From the NCBI RefSeq assembly GCF_938045595.1, contig NZ_CALIBB010000182.1, forward strand, positions 1-6,403: a stretch of DNA of 6,403 bases. Direction: 5' to 3'. Numbering within the stretch: position 1 is the first letter of the stretch; each line of letters starts with the position of its first letter. This DNA is from an uncultured Campylobacter sp. Its GTDB lineage: Bacteria > Campylobacterota > Campylobacteria > Campylobacterales > Campylobacteraceae. A model generated the notes under the pieces. It did not search any database, was not told where the DNA came from, and saw only the letters and a program-made list of their open reading frames with translations. Shown piece by piece: positions 1 through 5,041 of this stretch. The position numbers and the translations under genes are program-made.

Positions 1-221
1 TACGGCGAAATTTTTACCGCCTGTCGTAAAGTGCGAGCGGCGGCAGATTTCAGGCAAAATTCAGCTACCTGCGTTAAGGCGCGGCAAATTTAAGCGAGCC
101 TGCCGCCCGCCGTAATGCGCGGCAAAGTCGTAAAGGGCGGCAAAGTCGCAGCGCGCGCTAAATTTAAAGCAAAATACCGACCTCATCGCGGCGCGCGAGG
201 CGTCCGCGGCAAATCGATATA

Positions 222-241
222 AAATTTAAAGCAGAATTTTA
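222..241. repeat. 20-bp direct repeat, left copy (partner at 454-473)
   Basis: AAATTTAAAGCAGAATTTTA here matches 454-473 at 19 of 20 positions. The right copy covers the last codons and stop codon of the histidine kinase gene. The two copies bracket 212 bp that contain the 15-bp tandem repeats. Because AAATTT and AATTTT strings are very common in this DNA, part of the match may be compositional. Confidence 0.5.
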
Positions 242-283
242 TGTGAATGCGGCGCGCGACACGCCCGCGCTTTTTTACGTCGC

Positions 284-388
284 CAAAGCTTGCATCATCA
301 AAGCTTGCATCATCAAAGATTGCATCATCAAAGATTGCATCGGCCAGGATTGCGCCGTCAAAGCTTGCATCGGCGCGACTTGCGCCTG
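284..388. repeat. Tandem repeat, seven 15-bp units
   Basis: Seven head-to-tail 15-bp units run without spacers. Units 1 and 2 are identical (CAAAGCTTGCATCAT), units 3 and 4 carry GATT in place of GCTT, and units 5 to 7 are more diverged and GC-richer. The unit length is a multiple of three, so each frame translates to a five-residue repeat. On plus it reads K-L-A-S-S-like. On minus it reads D-A-(S/I)-F-D, with alanine in the same place in all seven units and F or L at the centre of six, which resembles the A(D/N)LXX pentapeptide-repeat pattern. The minus frame is open from about 410 to 183 but has no ATG, GTG or TTG before the repeats. The plus frame has an ATG at 247 but no ribosome binding site. 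I treat it as a minisatellite of unproven coding status. The rest of 1-457 shows only short GCGGCAAA and AAATTT repeats and no supported gene. Confidence 0.85.
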
Positions 389-420
389 TGGGGCAAAATT
401 TTACGGCGAGCTATGAATTG

Positions 421-448
421 CAAGACGCAGCTCATCCGCGCCGTCTTG
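421..448 (-). terminator. Stem-loop just downstream of the two-component operon
   Basis: CAAGACG (421-427) and CGTCTTG (442-448) form a perfect 7-bp stem with a 14-nt loop. It starts about 9 nt past the kinase stop codon on the minus strand. No T-run follows on either strand, so it is not a textbook intrinsic terminator. It could be a weak terminator or a 3'-end stabilising hairpin. Confidence 0.3.
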
Positions 449-457
449 ATCTGAAAT

Positions 458-1510
458 TTAAAGCGGAATTTTAACGCGCGCCTCGGTTCCGACGCCGGGT
501 TCGCTTTCGTATTCGATCTGCCCGCCTAAAAGACCTGTCGCCGTGCGTACGATGCTAAGCCCAAGCCCGCTGCCGAGCTCTTTGTGCGATTCCTCGCACT
601 GATAAAATCGGTCAAAAATTTTATCCAGTTTCTCGCGCGCGATGCCGATGCCTTCGTCTTTGATGCTCACCTGCGCAAAGCCATCGTAAGCGCGGCAACG
701 GATGAAAATTTTACCGCCCTGGCGCGAGTACTTAAGCGCGTTTTCGATCAAATTTCGCCAAATTTGATTTAGCAGTCCCGCGTTTGATCGCACGCTAAGC
801 GGTGATAAATCTAGCTCAAACTCGTGCCCTTCGTAGCTTTGGCTCAGCGATATGATGCATTGCCTAAGCTGCTCGTCGATACGTACCGTCTCATCTAGGC
901 GCACCGCCGCGCCGCTATCAAGCCTCGTTAGCTTTAACATATCGGTGCAGAGCTTGCTTAAGCGGTTTGCTTCCGCGCCGATGTAGGCTGCGTATCGCAC
1001 GGCGCGCTCCTCGCTCACGCCGCCCTCTATCATCTCGCTTAACGCGGCGATCGAGGAGATCGGCGTTTTCATCTCGTGCGAGACGTTTGAGACGAACTCC
1101 TTTTGCAGCTGCTCGTGCTTTTGCAGCTTCTGCGCCATTTTATTGACATTTACCACAAGCTCGTCGAGCTCGTGCATATAGAGGTAATCAGTGCGGCGCC
1201 TATGTATCTTGCGCTCGGCGCGCGCCTCAAAATCGCCGTTTGCGATCGCGGTAATCGCGCCTAGTAGCCGCTTGATCGGGCGGAATAAAATTTTAAGTCC
1301 GAAGTAAAGCAGGGTAAAATTTAGTGCCATCGTGATTAAGCAGATGATCGCGCACAGCGCCACTCCGTCCCAAAACCCGCCGATCTTGCCGCCGATGCCT
1401 ATGTAAAAAAGCATGCAGACTGCAAAGCAGACGATGAAATTTATCACGCCGAATGCGAGCGAAGAGTAAAACGCGATGAAGCTTTTAAGGCTGATGAGGT
1501 ATTTTTTCAC
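458..1510 (-). CDS. Sensor histidine kinase with HAMP domain and a minimal periplasmic loop
   Basis: An inner-membrane sensor kinase that should autophosphorylate and pass phosphate to the regulator encoded just upstream. Order of parts in the 350 residues: hydrophobic helix about 11-39, a loop of only about 6-8 residues (Gly/Lys-rich), second helix about 47-76, HAMP linker about 77-130, HisKA box SHEMKTP with phospho-accepting His145, N box NLIENALKYS (253-262), G1 box DEGIGIA (285-291), F box FDRFYQ (299-304), and G2 box GSGLGLSI (313-320). The start is GTG: it overlaps the regulator's TGA as GTGA, and AAGGAG sits 5 nt upstream inside the regulator gene, which implies translational coupling. 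With no extracytoplasmic sensor domain it resembles intramembrane-sensing kinases. Each membrane helix has a Cys-x3-Cys pair (C28/C32 and C53/C57). The stimulus is unknown, and I do not assign it to a named Campylobacter system. Confidence 0.95.
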   Translation of the reverse strand: MKKYLISLKSFIAFYSSLAFGVINFIVCFAVCMLFYIGIGGKIGGFWDGVALCAIICLITMALNFTLLYFGLKILFRPIKRLLGAITAIANGDFEARAERKIHRRRTDYLYMHELDELVVNVNKMAQKLQKHEQLQKEFVSNVSHEMKTPISSIAALSEMIEGGVSEERAVRYAAYIGAEANRLSKLCTDMLKLTRLDSGAAVRLDETVRIDEQLRQCIISLSQSYEGHEFELDLSPLSVRSNAGLLNQIWRNLIENALKYSRQGGKIFIRCRAYDGFAQVSIKDEGIGIAREKLDKIFDRFYQCEESHKELGSGLGLSIVRTATGLLGGQIEYESEPGVGTEARVKIPL

Positions 1511-2187
1511 GCTCGCTCCTTTTTTACGGCTTTGTAACCGAGTCCGCGCACGGTGATTATCTCAAAATCTTTGGAGTTTTCAAATTTCGCCCGCAGCTTT
1601 TTGATGTGCGTATCGACGACGCGCTCGTCGCTGTCCGTTTCGTAGCCCCAAATTTCGCTCATTATCTCAAACCTCGTAAAAATTCTGCCCGCGTAGCTTA
1701 GCAGCAAAAACAAAAGACGAAATTCCTTCGGCGCCAGGCTTATCCGCTCGCCCTCGGTGCGGACGCTAAGCGTATCGTAGTCAAGCTCGCTTCCGCCGAT
1801 GAGAAGCCGCTTTTCGTTCGCGATCTTTGCGCGCCTTAGCAGCGCATGCACGCGCAGCACGAGCTCTTTTAAATTTATCGGCTTGCTCATATAATCGTCC
1901 GCGCCGCTTTTAAAGCCCGTCTGCATATCCTCGATCTCGCTTTTTGCCGTTATAATCAGTATCGGCTGGCTCTTGCCGTCGCGCCTAACGTATCTGCTAA
2001 GCTCAAAGCCGTCCATCTTAGGCATCATCACGTCCGAGATGATCAGATCGAAGTGCGCCTCATCCAGCGCCTCTGCCGCCTGCTTGCCATCGAAGGCGCA
2101 GCTCACGCTAAAACCCTCGTCAAGCAGCTTTTCCCTTATCGCCGAGCTCAAAGCCTCGTCGTCTTCGACTAGTAAAATATTAAGCAT
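1507..2187 (-). CDS. OmpR/PhoB-family response regulator
   Basis: A DNA-binding response regulator, phosphorylated by the kinase encoded immediately downstream. The receiver domain spans about residues 3-117. Numbered from the first of two adjacent Met codons, it shows the acidic pair D10/D11, phospho-acceptor D53 in the ISDVMMPKMDG stretch, T81 in LIITA, and K103 in SKPINL. A winged-helix effector domain (Trans_reg_C type) follows at about 130-224, with RVVDTHIKKLRAK recognition-helix features and the typical TVRGLGYK wing. Length is normal for the family (226 aa). Of the two ATGs at 2190 and 2187 I chose the second, because GGGAG lies only 2 nt from the first but 5 nt from the second. The gene overlaps the kinase by 4 nt. 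It faces away from the lipoprotein operon, so it may control both itself and that operon; this is inferred from position only. Confidence 0.96.
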   Translation of the reverse strand: MLNILLVEDDEALSSAIREKLLDEGFSVSCAFDGKQAAEALDEAHFDLIISDVMMPKMDGFELSRYVRRDGKSQPILIITAKSEIEDMQTGFKSGADDYMSKPINLKELVLRVHALLRRAKIANEKRLLIGGSELDYDTLSVRTEGERISLAPKEFRLLFLLLSYAGRIFTRFEIMSEIWGYETDSDERVVDTHIKKLRAKFENSKDFEIITVRGLGYKAVKKERA

Positions 2188-2192
2188 CATCG

Positions 2193-2197
2193 CTCCC
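2193..2197 (-). promoter_or_regulatory. Ribosome binding site that decides the regulator start
   Basis: GGGAG on the minus strand lies 2 nt from the ATG at 2190 and 5 nt from the ATG at 2187. The spacing favours the second ATG. Confidence 0.6.
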
Positions 2198-2204
2198 GTT
2201 TTGA

Positions 2205-2240
2205 TAAATTTATGCGCTTAAATTTATACATAAAATTTTA
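2205..2240. promoter_or_regulatory. Repeated TAAATTTAT boxes in the regulator leader (candidate operator)
   Basis: TAAATTTAT occurs at 2205-2213 and again at 2219-2227, and the palindrome TAAAATTTTA sits at 2231-2240. Centres are 14 and 13 bp apart. OmpR-family regulators commonly bind direct repeats about 10-11 bp apart, so the spacing is not typical. AAATTT is also abundant throughout the window. A binding site is possible but weakly supported. Confidence 0.25.
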
Positions 2241-2253
2241 AGAAACAATGAGA

Positions 2254-2260
2254 TATTATA
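2254..2260. promoter_or_regulatory. Shared symmetric -10 element (TATTATA) for divergent transcription
   Basis: TATTATA reads as TATTAT on plus (2254-2259) and as perfect TATAAT on minus (2260-2255). On minus a TTTACT hexamer lies 17 bp upstream as a possible -35. On plus there is no clear -35, which is common for Campylobacter housekeeping promoters. Predicted starts are near 2266 (plus, leader of about 20 nt to the lipoprotein gene) and near 2248 (minus, leader of about 60 nt to the regulator). The whole intergenic gap is 98 bp, so both operons must be controlled from here or from very close by. Confidence 0.5.
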
Positions 2261-2285
2261 CGTAAATTTTTTCAAGGAGTAAAGA

Positions 2286-2963
2286 ATGAATTTCAAAAAA
2301 ACCATATCGGCTGCCGTTATTGCAGCTTCGGTGCTGGCGCTATTTAGCGGATGCGCGAAAGAGAGCTCTCGCGTAGTGCAAACCCCTACGGTAGCGACCT
2401 TAAACACCAACTACTCGGGCGAGCGAATCGCCGTGTCGGTAGGACGCTTTAACAACCAGTCCTCTTACAACAACGGCGTGTTCTCCGACGGCGAGGATAG
2501 ACTGGGCAACCAAGCGCAGACGATTTTAATCTCAAGCTTACAGCAAACAGGACGCTTCTCGGTGCTTGATCGCACGAATATGCGCGCCATCAAAGAGGAA
2601 AGCGCAATCTCCAAAAGCGCACAAAACTTAAAGGGCGCCAGATACGTTATCACCGGCGACGTGACTGAGTTTGGCCGCAAGACGACCGGAGATCATCAGC
2701 TGTTTGGAATTTTAGGCAAGGGAAAGACTCAAACCGCGTATTCTAAAGTAAATTTAAACATCGTTGATGTTAGAACGTCCGAGGTGGTCTTTTCGACTCA
2801 GGGCGCGGGCGAGTATGAGCTATCTAATCGCGAAGTGCTAGGTTTCGGCGGCACTGCGGGCTATGATTCGACGCTAAACGGCAAGGTGCTAAGCCTAGCG
2901 ATCATCGAAGCGGTCAATAATCTCGTAAACGGCCTTGAAAACGGCGCGTTTAAAGTGAGATAA
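2286..2963 (+). CDS. CsgG/HfaB-family lipoprotein
   Basis: Probably a periplasm-facing outer-membrane lipoprotein of the CsgG family. The best-known member forms the curli secretion pore, but most small members are uncharacterised. The 225 residues begin with a lipoprotein signal peptide ending in a Phe-Ser-Gly-Cys lipobox (C23). The CsgG-like core follows: GERIAVSVGRFNN (45-57), ILISSLQQTGRFSVLDR (80-96), GARYVITGDVTEFG (117-130), a VNLNIVDVRTSEVVFS strand pair (155-170), and a C-terminal helix about 200-218. It is shorter than E. coli CsgG (about 277 aa), so a full secretion pore should not be assumed. AAGGAG lies 6 nt before the ATG. It is the first gene of the operon, 9 nt before the DUF4810 gene, a pairing seen in many Gram-negative genomes. 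From memory, C. jejuni has a lipoprotein operon (cj0089-cj0091) with related members tied to adherence; that link is only suggestive. Confidence 0.92.
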   Translation: MNFKKTISAAVIAASVLALFSGCAKESSRVVQTPTVATLNTNYSGERIAVSVGRFNNQSSYNNGVFSDGEDRLGNQAQTILISSLQQTGRFSVLDRTNMRAIKEESAISKSAQNLKGARYVITGDVTEFGRKTTGDHQLFGILGKGKTQTAYSKVNLNIVDVRTSEVVFSTQGAGEYELSNREVLGFGGTAGYDSTLNGKVLSLAIIEAVNNLVNGLENGAFKVR

Positions 2964-2978
2964 GGATTAAATTTGAAA
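2963..2978 (+). promoter_or_regulatory. Initiation box for a TTG start (DUF4810 gene)
   Basis: AGGATTAAATTTGAAA holds the Shine-Dalgarno (AAGGA, 2962-2966, overlapping the previous stop codon) and the TTG start at 2973. It matches the box at 5026-5041 in 15 of 16 positions. No ATG or GTG gives a better start for the downstream lipoprotein. Confidence 0.7.
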
Positions 2979-3467
2979 GCGAGCAGCGCTCTTGCTCTTG
3001 CTGCTGCGGCCGTGATCTTTTGCGGCTGCGGCGGCGGGACGCGGAATCAAATTTATTACTGGGACGGCAGCTACACGGACTCGACCTATCAGTATCTAAA
3101 GCAGGAAGGCGACGTAGGCGAGCAGATCGAAGCGCTTGAAAAATCTATCCAAAAAGCATACGAAAAGGGACTCAAAGTCCCGCCGGGGCTTTATTCGCAT
3201 CTGGGGCTTTTGTATCTAAGCGCGGGTAACGGCGCGAGGGCGAGGGAAAACTTTGAAAAAGAAGCTCAGGCCTTCCCTGAATCAAAGCCGTTTTTGACCT
3301 TCGTTACAAATCCCGCCGCGCTTAAAAAAGCTGAGGCTGCGGCCAAGCCCGGCGCCGATAAAGCCCAAGGATCAAGCGGACGCGAAGCCGCCAAAGCGGC
3401 CTCTGCAAAGCAAGGCAAAGCTGCCGCAAAGCAGGGCGGCAAAACGAATAAAAAGGCTAAAAAATGA
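2973..3467 (+). CDS. DUF4810 domain lipoprotein with a Lys/Ala-rich tail
   Basis: A small predicted lipoprotein (164 aa) of a family with no established activity. The signal peptide (1-18) ends in Phe-Cys-Gly-Cys, with C19 as the likely lipidated residue. The DUF4810 core covers about 27-112: YYWDGSYTDSTYQYLK (28-43), then a helical hairpin and the family hallmark PPGLYSHLGLLYLSAGN (70-86), then FEKEAQAFPES (94-104), which reads like one TPR-type helix pair. Residues 114-164 are low-complexity, dominated by Ala, Lys and Gly, and strongly basic; the domain itself does not need this tail. Translation starts at TTG 6 nt after AAGGA. The gene sits between the CsgG-family and GNA1162-family genes, and its TGA overlaps the next ATG as ATGA, so the products are probably made in fixed ratio and may act as one envelope assembly. 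Confidence 0.9.
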   Translation: MKASSALALAAAAVIFCGCGGGTRNQIYYWDGSYTDSTYQYLKQEGDVGEQIEALEKSIQKAYEKGLKVPPGLYSHLGLLYLSAGNGARARENFEKEAQAFPESKPFLTFVTNPAALKKAEAAAKPGADKAQGSSGREAAKAASAKQGKAAAKQGGKTNKKAKK

Positions 3468-4144
3468 AAAATAAAGCTCAAATAGCGATTTTTAGCGTAT
3501 TCGTGGCGCTGTTTTTTAATGCGTGCGCTCTAAGCGAGCCTGAAATTTATGACTACTCGGCGCTTCAGCAGGCTAAGCCGAGATCGATTTTGGTGCTGAT
3601 GCCGAGCAACGAAACTACCGAAGTGGACGCAGGCTCTGCCGTGCTTGCCAACGCGATCTATCCGCTAAGCGAAGCGGGGTATTATGTATTTTCGCCCGCG
3701 CTCGTGCATGAGACCTTTAAAAATAACGGAATTTATGAGGCTAGCGACATCCAAAACGTCTCCGCGCACAAGCTAAGGCAGATTTTCGGTGCGGACGCCG
3801 TGCTGTATCTGAACGTCGTCAAATACGGCACTTCGTATATGCTTATCAAAAGCACGAACGTAGTGGCGGTCAATGCCAAACTTGTGGATTTGCGAAGCGG
3901 CGCGACGCTCTGGGAGGGCTCGGCGCAGGTCAGCGACGACTCGGGCGGAGGCGGTAACAATCTCGTGGGTATGCTGATCTCCGCGGTTATTAAGCAGGTT
4001 AGTGATACGATCACCGATGCGGGATACAAGCTCTCTGCGAGCGCAGATGCGATACTACTGGGCCAAAACTGCAACAAATGTTTGCTCTACGGCCCGTATT
4101 CGCCGCACTACGGCCAGGATAGGCAGCTTGGCGGTGAAAGATAA
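3464..4144 (+). CDS. GNA1162/DUF799-family lipoprotein
   Basis: Homologue of Neisseria GNA1162, a surface-associated lipoprotein studied as a vaccine antigen whose fold resembles the TolB N-terminal domain; its cellular role is not settled. In the 226 residues: signal peptide with lipobox Phe-Asn-Ala-Cys (C21), RSILVLMPSNETTEVDAG (40-57), the family-typical YPLSEAGYYVFSPALVHETF (66-85), KLRQIFGADAVLYLNVVKYGTSY (103-125), LVDLRSGATLWEGSA (140-154), a Gly-rich turn (160-164), and LLYGPYSPHYG (207-217). Just before that last motif is a CNKC (C203/C206), which I do not recall as a fixed family feature. The start overlaps the upstream stop as ATGA; a weak AAGG lies 7 nt before it. The gene is third in the lipoprotein set and 16 nt before the DIP1984-family gene. 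Confidence 0.94.
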   Translation: MKNKAQIAIFSVFVALFFNACALSEPEIYDYSALQQAKPRSILVLMPSNETTEVDAGSAVLANAIYPLSEAGYYVFSPALVHETFKNNGIYEASDIQNVSAHKLRQIFGADAVLYLNVVKYGTSYMLIKSTNVVAVNAKLVDLRSGATLWEGSAQVSDDSGGGGNNLVGMLISAVIKQVSDTITDAGYKLSASADAILLGQNCNKCLLYGPYSPHYGQDRQLGGER

Positions 4145-4160
4145 AATTTAAAGGACGAAA

Positions 4161-4616
4161 ATGAAACTAGCCGAGGCACTGATACTGCGCGCCGACATAC
4201 AAAAACGCATCGAGCAGCTAAAATCAAGGCTCGCGGATAACGCAAAGGTGCAAGAGGGAGAAAAGCCTAGCGAAGAGCCAAAGGTGCTGCTAGCCGAGCT
4301 GGATGCGCTTACGGGCGAGCTTGAGCGCCTGATAGTTCGGATAAATTTAACCAACTGCACCGCAAAAGCGGACGGCAAGAGCCTAACCGAGCTAATCGCC
4401 AAGCGCGACATACTCACGTTAAAAGCGGGTGCGCTGCGTGCATTCGCACAAGTCGCCGCGCAAAAGATCGATGCATATTCGCGCAGCGAGATTAAAATTT
4501 TAAGCACGGTCGACGTCGCGGCGCTGCAAAAGCAGGTGGACGAGCTGGCTAAGCAGATCAGACAGCTCGATACGACGCTGCAAGGCGCGAACTGGCAGAC
4601 CGATCTGATCGACTAA
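4161..4616 (+). CDS. DIP1984-family protein (septicolysin-like)
   Basis: A 151-residue soluble protein with no signal peptide or membrane segment, so presumably cytosolic. The sequence follows the DIP1984 family closely: LAEALILRADIQKRIEQLKSRL at the N-terminus (3-24), NAKVQEGEKPSEEP (27-40), LIVRINLTN (57-65), LTELIAKRD (75-83), SRSEIKI (107-113), and a C-terminal coiled coil ending RQLDTTLQGANWQTDL (134-149). The protein is mostly helical. Older databases call some members septicolysin, but I know of no solid evidence that such proteins are toxins, and nothing here suggests secretion. AAAGGA lies 5 nt before the ATG. With only 16 nt separating it from the third lipoprotein gene it is probably cotranscribed, which would put a cytosolic helical protein in the same transcript as three envelope lipoproteins. 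No function can be assigned. Confidence 0.9.
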   Translation: MKLAEALILRADIQKRIEQLKSRLADNAKVQEGEKPSEEPKVLLAELDALTGELERLIVRINLTNCTAKADGKSLTELIAKRDILTLKAGALRAFAQVAAQKIDAYSRSEIKILSTVDVAALQKQVDELAKQIRQLDTTLQGANWQTDLID

Positions 4617-4632
4617 AGCGTCAAATTTAGCG

Positions 4633-4654
4633 GCGAAATTTGAAAGAATTTCGC
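4633..4654 (+). terminator. Stem-loop downstream of the lipoprotein operon
   Basis: GCGAAATT (4633-4640) and AATTTCGC (4647-4654) form a perfect 8-bp stem with a 6-nt loop, 16 nt past the stop codon. The following bases are A-rich rather than T-rich, so it may not terminate by itself. The stem overlaps the proposed promoter at 4640-4666. Confidence 0.35.
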
Positions 4655-4666
4655 GAAAAATAAAAT
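4640..4666 (+). promoter_or_regulatory. Candidate promoter for the structured element
   Basis: TTGAAA (4640-4645, 5 of 6 to TTGACA) and TAAAAT (4661-4666, 5 of 6 to TATAAT) are separated by 15 bp, which is short. The predicted start near 4673 falls 3 nt before the first paired base of the fold at 4676-4829, which raises interest in an otherwise ordinary match. Confidence 0.3.
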
Positions 4667-4675
4667 TTCGGGTAA

Positions 4676-4829
4676 GTATCGCAAGAGGCGAGTACGAAAC
4701 TCACCTGCGAAGCAGGTTTATGGCAGCGCTCGCGGAAACGGGCGCACCCCTTTTACGATTTATTTTCAGTAAATTTACAGGGGCAATGTAACTACGCAAT
4801 GTAACTACCGCGTACTGATCTAGCGATAC
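4676..4829 (+). ncRNA. Candidate structured RNA (multi-hairpin element), unassigned family
   Basis: The segment is closed by GTATCGC (4676-4682) pairing with GCGATAC (4823-4829), then, past an 8/6-nt internal loop, AGTACG (4691-4696) with CGTACT (4811-4816). Inside are three hairpins: ACCTGC/GCAGGT with a GAA loop (4703-4717); a 7-bp stem GCGCTCG/CGGGCGC with a CGGAAA loop (4726-4745); and CCCCT/AGGGG with an inner TTTAC/GTAAA (4747-4783). The second hairpin has one T-G pair that is a wobble in plus-strand RNA but an A-C mismatch on minus, so plus is favoured. A possible promoter ends just upstream and a T-rich tract lies at about 4862-4872. It fits no RNA family I can recall. A short non-autonomous repeat element with imperfect terminal inverted repeats is the main alternative. 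The rest of 4617-5035 holds no gene I can support. Confidence 0.35.
4783..4808. repeat. 13-bp tandem duplication
   Basis: GCAATGTAACTAC occurs twice, back to back and identical (4783-4795 and 4796-4808), inside the 3' part of the candidate structured element. Confidence 0.9.
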
Positions 4830-4973
4830 CGAGGGCGGGAACGGGGAAATTTGAAACGAAATTTTGATTTTTGCGGCGCGCTTTGCAGGCTCGCGGCAAA
4901 ATTTAATGGCGATTTTGGCGGCCTTGACGCTCAAATTTTACGTTAAATTTAGGCGCGCTTGTCATTTTGCATT

Positions 4974-5001
4974 TTGACCGCCGAACATCAAATTTTACAA
5001 A
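4974..5001 (+). promoter_or_regulatory. Possible promoter for the phosphatase-like gene
   Basis: TTGACC (4974-4979) and TACAAA (4996-5001) are 16 bp apart, giving a start near 5008 and a leader of about 28 nt. The -10 matches only 4 of 6, so this is tentative. Confidence 0.25.
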
Positions 5002-5025
5002 AATCATAAATTTAGCCAAATTTAA

Positions 5026-5041
5026 AGGATGAAATTTGAAA
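5026..5041 (+). promoter_or_regulatory. Initiation box for a TTG start (phosphatase-like gene)
   Basis: AGGATGAAATTTGAAA follows AAATTTA and contains AAAGGA (5024-5029) and the TTG start at 5036. The nearby ATG at 5029 is out of frame and stops after five codons, so TTG is the usable start; it yields a good signal peptide. Confidence 0.7.

Noticed and set aside
61..186. Minus-strand 41-codon open frame left of the repeat
   Set aside because: No ribosome binding site, arginine-rich composition typical of chance frames in GC-rich spacer, and no recognisable motif.
284..388. CRISPR array
   Set aside because: Units are 15 bp and contiguous with no spacers.
247..474. Plus-strand 75-codon open frame over the tandem repeat
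   Set aside because: No ribosome binding site, its length comes from a 15-bp repeat that stays open in several frames, and its end overlaps the kinase stop region.
2286..2963. Curli secretion system
   Set aside because: Only the CsgG-like protein is present; there are no CsgA, CsgB, CsgE or CsgF homologues nearby, and the DUF4810/GNA1162 neighbours indicate a different system.
4691..4829. Hammerhead-type ribozyme, suggested by CGAAAC and ACTGAT near the paired strands
   Set aside because: The order of the conserved segments and the required CUGAUGA core do not fit.
4701..4934. Minus-strand 77-codon open frame
   Set aside because: Runs through the hairpins and tandem repeat, has no convincing ribosome binding site and no family resemblance; the inverted-repeat structure explains the segment better.
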